Assembly: GCA_020718525.1 (NCBI GenBank)
Contig: DYRX01000194.1
Span: 1 to 5,620 of the forward strand
Length of the DNA: 5,620 nt
Reading direction: 5' to 3'
Source: Victivallis vadensis
GTDB taxonomy: Bacteria; Verrucomicrobiota; Lentisphaeria; Victivallales; GWF2-50-93
How positions within the stretch are numbered: position 1 is the stretch's first letter; the number at the start of each line of letters is the position of its first letter. The notes beneath the pieces were generated by a model. It worked only from the letters and a program-made list of their open reading frames with translations. It searched no databases and was not told where the DNA came from. The translations under genes were made by a program, and so were the position numbers. Positions 3,301-5,620 of the stretch are shown one piece after another.

Positions 3301-5620
3301 CCGCTGAATTTACAGTCCCTAACGCGAGAACCCGTGGAAATTGATATTGCCCCTCTTGCATTTACAAGAGTCAGATTTTCGATTGCAATATACGCGGCCA
3401 AATGAGGAAAAGTCCATCCTGTAGCCGTGTTGTTCCGGTCTACAATCGTCTTCCCTTTTACCCCACGGATGATCACAGGGCTGGCAATTGAGCCGGAATC
3501 TGCGACAGTTGTCGTAATGTCGGCGGAAAGAAGATAGGTGCCGGAATCAACGTATATTATATCTCCGGCTTCCAAGTCATAGGCATTGATGACCGACTGG
3601 ATTGAAGCCTTCGGAGTCTCAGGGGTTTTTCCGTCGTTGAGATCATTTCCGGTCACAGTGGAATATTCATCGTCAAGCAAGGAATTGTCATTCACAAAGA
3701 AAAAGCACGGAATAACAGTAAACGTTGAATCGCTTTCATCCTGCTCGGACAAATTCTGATCGTGGACTATTTTGACTTTGTATTGATTCCCTGGCAAAAG
3801 ACCAAAAAGATCCCATGCATAAGTTTCGAGACTTCCCATGATGTTAGTTGCTCCAGCAATGGTATGCCAGTTCGCTCCATTGTCTGAAGAATAAAAAATG
3901 GAAACTGTGTCATTGACCGGCCAAGTCAAGGTGTCCGCATTCCAAAGAATTTGGATTGTCCCCTTATATGAATTGCCACCATTTGGCGACAACAATGTAA
4001 GAATTTGCGCATCCGGTGTTTTTGATGCCTGAACAGTTCCCCCATAGACGCCGAGATTAAGCCGGCCTCCGTTCGGTTCAGGTTCATCGCCAAGAAGCAA
4101 GTCGGGATCGCCCGCATCAATGCACAAGCTGTCAGATGTGTCCACGGTCCATGTGCCGCCATGCCAACTGCCCGCTGAACTTTGGAGATGGAAATCGTCG
4201 TCTGCATTTCCGGGTATGTTGTCGGCACCGTCCGCATCTACAAAGAGCGGATCGTTAGACATGCTATTAGCGTCGAATCCGGTTGCCGCCTGCCAGTCTG
4301 CCAAGCTAGCCTGAGAAGCTCCACTGCCTATCAGTGCGCCACTCGTCAGATAAAAAGCATTGAAGTCAGAAGAGCCCAGACTACTGCCTGTCCCAGAATA
4401 TTTTATGCAATATTTGCCTGCGGAATCCGCCCACATTATGTTGTTCCTCAGGGCTCCCCCATCGGTTGAATACTCGAAGTTAATCTGGGATGTGGCGTTC
4501 TTGCAAACAGTGTTACTGTAAACTTTGGCATTGTCCGAATAGTTGAAGGATATTCCATATAGCGAGTTGTTGTCTATCAAGCAATTTGAAATTAGGACGT
4601 TATCGCTTAAATGCAGATATATTCCCACTATGTTTTTGTACATGCGGCAGTTGATTGCAGTGGAATTCCCCCCCGAAGTGAAATAAATCCCATATTTCCC
4701 GCCCGTGACTTGCAAATTCTCAACAGAAACATATTGGGCGGAACATGAAATGGCATCATAGCTTGCGCTGTTGCGGTTAAGAATTGTTCCGGACTGATGC
4801 GTGGTTCCTATGATCCTGACCGGATTGGCAGAGTCGCCGCCGTCAGCCGCCACAAGTGTAAGCGTGGCAGTCAGGACATAGCTCCCCGCATCAACTAATA
4901 TTACATCGCCGCCCTCGAGATCATAGGCATTGAATATGGCCTGTATGCTCGCCTTGGGAGTCGAAGGGGAAAGCCCGTCGTTCGCGTCGTTGCCGACTGC
5001 GGAGCAATATTCGTCGCCGGATTGGGAATTGTCGTTGACGTAATAATATATCGAAGCATTGTGCAGATAGAAATTATAGTCGCTGATGTCCGAATCCGAT
5101 GTCTGATTGCAGGTTGCCCTGATGCGGAAATTGACTCCGGCGTTTGGAGTGGCGGAGGCGGTGTCCCATGAAAAAACTGCGGAGTTATAGGCAAGACTTG
5201 AAGCACCTGCTATTTCCTGCCAGGACGTTCCTCCATCCGCGGAATATTCAAGTTTCATAGTGTCGCCTGCCTGCCAGGCTCCGCCACTTGCCGACCAGCG
5301 TATTGTCCTTGTCCCGCTCCAGACTTCGCCTCCGTTAGGTGAAAGTATCGTCAGGATTCGAGAAGAGACTGCCGTCTTTGAAGCCTGGTCTGTCCCGGCA
5401 TAGGCACCCATATTGATCCGCCCACCGTTTGGAGCTGGTTCATCTCCGACTGACGTTGCCGGGTCTCCGGCATCAATAGAGGGGCTGTCCGAAGGATCGG
5501 CAGTCCATGCGCCGCCGTGCCAACTGCCCGCCGAACTTTGCAGATGGAAATCGTCGTCTGCATTGCCGGGTATGTTGTCGGCACCGTCCGCATCTACAAA
5601 GAGCGGATCGTTAGACATGC
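330..5620 (-). CDS. Giant modular secreted protein: repeated beta-helix and SPNGGE sandwich modules, InlB-like repeats, C-terminal FG-GAP/VCBS propeller (5' end outside window)
   Basis: One uninterrupted minus-strand frame of at least 1,762 codons ends in TAA at 330-332. It is open at the right edge: the Met codon at 5616-5618 corresponds to internal Met453 in a repeat copy, where the preceding codon is Ser AGC, and the last two bases of the window fit that codon. The true start and signal peptide are thus not visible. Order N to C: beta-helix tail, sandwich, beta-helix, sandwich, beta-helix, sandwich, InlB-like, Calx-beta-like, two InlB-like, seven FG-GAP/VCBS repeats. All are folds known from exported, surface or matrix proteins. 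The sequence is rich in Ser, Thr, Asn, Gly and Asp, with no transmembrane segment. I see no catalytic motif, and no LPXTG, PEP-CTERM or type IX sorting tail; the chain ends within the last blade. Role inferred: adhesion or ligand binding outside the cell. A polysaccharide-lyase-like activity in the helices is possible but unsupported. The reading frame is near certain, the function uncertain. Confidence 0.95.
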   Translation of the reverse strand, partial: MSNDPLFVDADGADNIPGNADDDFHLQSSAGSWHGGAWTADPSDSPSIDAGDPATSVGDEPAPNGGRINMGAYAGTDQASKTAVSSRILTILSPNGGEVWSGTRTIRWSASGGAWQAGDTMKLEYSADGGTSWQEIAGASSLAYNSAVFSWDTASATPNAGVNFRIRATCNQTSDSDISDYNFYLHNASIYYYVNDNSQSGDEYCSAVGNDANDGLSPSTPKASIQAIFNAYDLEGGDVILVDAGSYVLTATLTLVAADGGDSANPVRIIGTTHQSGTILNRNSASYDAISCSAQYVSVENLQVTGGKYGIYFTSGGNSTAINCRMYKNIVGIYLHLSDNVLISNCLIDNNSLYGISFNYSDNAKVYSNTVCKNATSQINFEYSTDGGALRNNIMWADSAGKYCIKYSGTGSSLGSSDFNAFYLTSGALIGSGASQASLADWQAATGFDANSMSNDPLFVDADGADNIPGNADDDFHLQSSAGSWHGGTWTVDTSDSLCIDAGDPDLLLGDEPEPNGGRLNLGVYGGTVQASKTPDAQILTLLSPNGGNSYKGTIQILWNADTLTWPVNDTVSIFYSSDNGANWHTIAGATNIMGSLETYAWDLFGLLPGNQYKVKIVHDQNLSEQDESDSTFTVIPCFFFVNDNSLLDDEYSTVTGNDLNDGKTPETPKASIQSVINAYDLEAGDIIYVDSGTYLLSADITTTVADSGSIASPVIIRGVKGKTIVDRNNTATGWTFPHLAAYIAIENLTLVNARGAISISTGSRVRDCKFSGNALYAIFTSELAKNFEITGNLIEHAGTDAAILLEANLANAPHLPCLVANNTIIANKGIRIEAESGPVIRNNIISSQGSGGYCFNTYLFYGHSSDYNDLYATEGAYIVRKASGYATDGEDCPILAEWLSLSGQDFHSRSQDPLFADPANHEFHLKSTEGRWDPALNGGIGGWVTDTVLSPCIDAGNPSDEIGDELAPNGGRINIGAYGGTTEASKSPSSGRWLIFESAGESVVLHAFEPLRWSACGSNWQGDETVRLDYSADSGATWNPINGADSLQFNAGIFWLDTRSFPSGEHYMFRVSSNSGTPVSAVSEMEYKIYQIFKLEYFSGTNGTIAGATPQFIVYGDSGTPITATPNTGYHFVAWSDGPTANPRTEANVTADIGATANLALNEVLITTSSTTLYVNEGAVNTFSIRLSAQPLLSTTVSVSVVSGDSDITVLSGSSLTFTTSNWATYQTVTLSASEDADIAAGTTTVCCSSAGLADKNVFAFETDNDTTLYVNNNGYGTTSPSGATIVTKGFATQIIATPNTGYYFVNWTVIGGSATFGNANLSNTTATILSTATIRANFAINTYTLTYNAPNGSISGTNPQAVNHGGNGTQVTALANPGFRFISWSDGLLTASRTDSNITAPLAVTAIFAEKPAWDFNGDGKSDVICESPLETGFIYFMNGHLVALSSEVYKKTDTDWKIAKIADFNGDGKADILWEHQTSGQILLYIMNGSVICSVKTLYAGLSGGIGWRVKDLADFNGDGKADILWEHNYGYGYIALMDGNIVAGGGAVYARSPNTRIEKIADFSGDGKADILWELEDGTGYVFVMNGSSVASEAAIYSRSPQWQIVEYADFNGDAKTDILWEHSDGTGYVYLMNGATISSHGYAYKKSDIGWTVKKIGDFNGDGKDDLLWEHSAGIGCVYLMNGLVIADYHNIYSLKDINPATRWDIVKILDFNGDGKSDMLWESTATKKTLVYLMDGLAISSSGTVYSNGTGWNLLK
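333..1373 (-). repeat. Seven FG-GAP/VCBS repeats, probable seven-bladed beta-propeller
   Basis: Residues 1416-1762. Seven units begin with DFNGDGKxD-like loops at Asp1417, 1466, 1518, 1567, 1614, 1663 and 1716 (upper nucleotide edges 1370, 1223, 1067, 920, 779, 632 and 473), a period of 47-53 residues. Each unit reads roughly: loop, ILWEH strand, G-x-x-YVYLMNG strand, variable turn, aromatic YxxS segment, then a W-x-I-x-K-I strand. The Dx(N/S)GDxKxD loop resembles the calcium loops of integrin-alpha type FG-GAP blades. Blade 4 has Ser for Asn (DFSGDGKAD), blade 5 has Ala for Gly (DFNGDAKTD), and blade 1 has a divergent strand (VICESPLETGF). Seven units is the usual blade number for FG-GAP propellers. 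The gene stops a few residues after the last W-x-x strand. Confidence 0.88.
1386..1592 (-). other. Divergent InlB B-repeat-like domain 3
   Basis: Residues 1343-1411. It reads NTYTLTYNAPNGSISG, then QVTALANPGFRFISWSDG, then SRTDSNITAPLAVTAIFA, a nearly complete match to the family pattern. It directly precedes the first FG-GAP/VCBS blade with only a few linker residues (EKPAW). Confidence 0.82.
1596..1814 (-). other. Divergent InlB B-repeat-like domain 2
   Basis: Residues 1269-1341. It begins TLYVNNNGYGTTSPSG, continues QIIATPNTGYYFVNWTVIGG and ends ATIRANFA. It shares ATPNTGY.FV.W with repeat 1. The central part is longer than in repeats 1 and 3 (GGSATFGNANLSNTTATI) and has NWT where the other two have SWSDG or AWSDG. 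Confidence 0.78.
1818..2120 (-). other. Calx-beta-like domain
   Basis: Residues 1167-1267. Features are LYVNEGAVNTFSIRLSAQP, alternating VSVSVVSG strands, SLTFTTSNWATYQTVTLSASEDAD, and a final ETDND. The NEG...RLSAQP start and LTF...NW..YQTVTLSA..DAD series are characteristic of Calx-beta-like sandwich domains in bacterial extracellular proteins. The acidic EDAD and ETDND clusters could bind calcium, by analogy only. It contains one of the few Cys pairs (Cys1248-Cys1249), which are adjacent. Confidence 0.7.
2130..2339 (-). other. Divergent InlB B-repeat-like domain 1
   Basis: Residues 1094-1163. The pattern is a beta strand (FKLEYFSG), NGTIAG, then TPITATPNTGYHFVAWSDG, a TEANVTADIGATANL stretch and a final hydrophobic strand. 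This is the layout of the ~70-residue InlB B-repeat / Listeria-Bacteroides repeat family, a beta-grasp-like fold found in many surface proteins. It is separated from the two further copies by a Calx-beta-like domain. Confidence 0.8.
2349..2645 (-). other. SPNGGE-type beta-sandwich domain, copy 3 (degenerate)
   Basis: Residues 992-1090. Assigned by position after a third helix tail and by the strands LRWSACGSNW, VRLDYSADSGATWNPI and YMFRVSS, which match copy 1. The diagnostic opening is lost: the SPNGGE position reads ESAGES. It closes the series of helix-sandwich pairs before the InlB-like section. Confidence 0.68.
2655..3707 (-). other. Right-handed parallel beta-helix module, copy 2
   Basis: Residues 638-988. 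The head (FFFVNDNS, GNDLNDGKTPETPKASIQ, AYDLEAGDIIYVDSGTY) closely matches copy 1. The rungs (IAIENLTLVNARGAI, RVRDCKFSGNALYAI, FEITGNLIEHAGTDAAI, CLVANNTIIANKGI, VIRNNIISSQG) have diverged strongly. The tail is altered: the acidic DADGADNIPGNADDD stretch is shortened to DPANHE, and the order IDAGNP, ELAPNGGRINIGAYGGT, EASK is kept. Head and tail are thus conserved while the rungs vary, as expected if the rungs form the binding face. Confidence 0.8.
3711..4004 (-). other. SPNGGE-type beta-sandwich domain, copy 2
   Basis: Residues 539-636. It retains ILTLLSPNGG, but the following GEVW is replaced by NSYKG. Later strands IQILWNAD, VSIFYSSDNGANW and YKVKIVHD align with copy 1 at a spacing of about 451 residues. 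It links the two complete beta-helix modules, probably as a rigid spacer. Confidence 0.75.
4014..5051 (-). other. Right-handed parallel beta-helix module, copy 1 (complete)
   Basis: Residues 190-535. The head contains YYYVNDNS, GNDANDGLSPSTPKASIQ and GDVILVDAGSY, the usual start of DUF1565/NosD/pectate-lyase-like helices. Rungs then follow with a period of 22-23 residues, beginning near Ile311, Ile333, Ile356 and Ile379, each with inward hydrophobics and Asn-rich turns (NCRMYKN, NCLIDNN, NTVCKN, RNNIMW). The tail holds DPLFVDADG, CIDAGDP and PNGGRLNLGVYGGT. Helices of this family include polysaccharide lyases and hydrolases, but many are non-catalytic, and I see no lyase catalytic Lys/Arg/Asp set that can be assigned. 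Confidence 0.82.
4151..4264 (-). repeat. Near-identical DNA repeat, copy B
   Basis: Partner of 5507-5620, encoding residues 452-489 in the tail of the first complete beta-helix module. Differences from the other copy are at 4154, 4161, 4176, 4185 and 4209. The rest of the module is far less similar, so identity is concentrated in this acidic DADG...NADDD segment. Confidence 0.95.
5058..5357 (-). other. SPNGGE-type beta-sandwich domain, copy 1
   Basis: Residues 88-187. The domain opens with ILTILSPNGGEVW, continues with a TIRWSASG strand, then KLEYSADGGTSW and a closing FRIRAT strand. This is the pattern of the Kre9/Knh1-like or SPNGGE sandwich domains (Ig-like, about 95-100 residues) that act as spacers in secreted bacterial proteins. 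It is the best preserved of three copies (the others at residues 539-636 and 992-1090). No binding residues can be named. Confidence 0.8.
5370..5620 (-). other. C-terminal tail of an upstream beta-helix module (partial)
   Basis: Residues 1-83 carry the signature that closes each beta-helix module here: a DPLFVDADG stretch, a DFHLQSSAGSW stretch, SIDAGDP, and PNGGRINMGAYAGT followed by QASK. The same series ends the modules at residues ~453-535 and ~911-988. The rungs that should precede it lie beyond the right edge, so at least three helix modules exist in the full protein. Tails of this type are common in large secreted proteins of Planctomycetes and Lentisphaerae. Confidence 0.85.
5507..5620 (-). 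repeat. Near-identical DNA repeat, copy A (runs off the window)
   Basis: This stretch aligns with 4151-4264 at an offset of exactly 1,356 bases (452 codons). Five differences fall in the 114 aligned bases, and the last 55 bases up to the window edge are identical. Four differences are at codon third positions; the fifth changes Ala37 to Thr489. The first 36 residues are identical between copies. The identity probably continues past the right edge. Confidence 0.95.

Noticed and set aside
3926..4237. 103-codon minus-strand frame resembling the one at 5351-5593
   Set aside because: The two resemble each other only because they are alternative-frame readings of the duplicated helix-tail segment of the giant gene. 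They have no independent start signal.
2655..5051. Beta-helix modules considered as pectate lyases or other polysaccharide-degrading enzymes
   Set aside because: The fold fits, but no family catalytic motif could be recognised, so an enzyme name would be a guess.

Overview
The window holds the 3' part of one very large gene on the minus strand. It runs from the right edge (5620) to a TAA stop at 330-332, and the rest (1-329) is non-coding. The reading frame is open through the right edge. The first Met in the window (ATG on the minus strand, 5616-5618) lies inside a repeat unit whose second copy has the same Met deep in the protein, so it is not the start. At least 1,762 residues are visible, and the N-terminus, with any signal peptide, is outside. 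Residue numbers here count from that Met.

The protein is an extracellular-type mosaic of non-enzymatic folds. Reading N to C: the tail of a beta-helix module (1-83); an SPNGGE-type beta-sandwich (88-187); a complete right-handed beta-helix module (190-535); a second sandwich (539-636); another beta-helix module (638-988); a third, degenerate sandwich (992-1090); an InlB-B-like repeat (1094-1163); a Calx-beta-like domain (1167-1267); two more InlB-B-like repeats (1269-1341 and 1343-1411); and seven FG-GAP/VCBS repeats (1416-1762) that probably close as a seven-bladed beta-propeller. The helix-sandwich pair repeats every ~450 residues, and two copies still share near-identical DNA. No catalytic motif or C-terminal sorting signal is visible. 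A large secreted adhesin or carbohydrate/surface-binding protein is the best inference, but the substrate cannot be read from the sequence.

The phrases closing each helix module (IDAGDP, then EPAPNGGRINMGAYGGT-like) and the SPNGGE sandwiches are typical of large secreted proteins in Planctomycetes, Lentisphaerae, Verrucomicrobia and neighbouring candidate phyla. A PVC-group or similar environmental bacterium is therefore likely; this is inferred from protein style and is not a species call.

The 3' flank (1-329) has no convincing gene. Positions 1-116 are packed with small hairpins, including a perfect 9-bp inverted repeat at 71-90, and look like a structured intergenic repeat element. A weak terminator-like hairpin with five T's overlaps the stop codon. 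A possible minus-strand promoter pattern lies near 114-148. The window shows no CRISPR array, RNA gene, transposase or defence gene.
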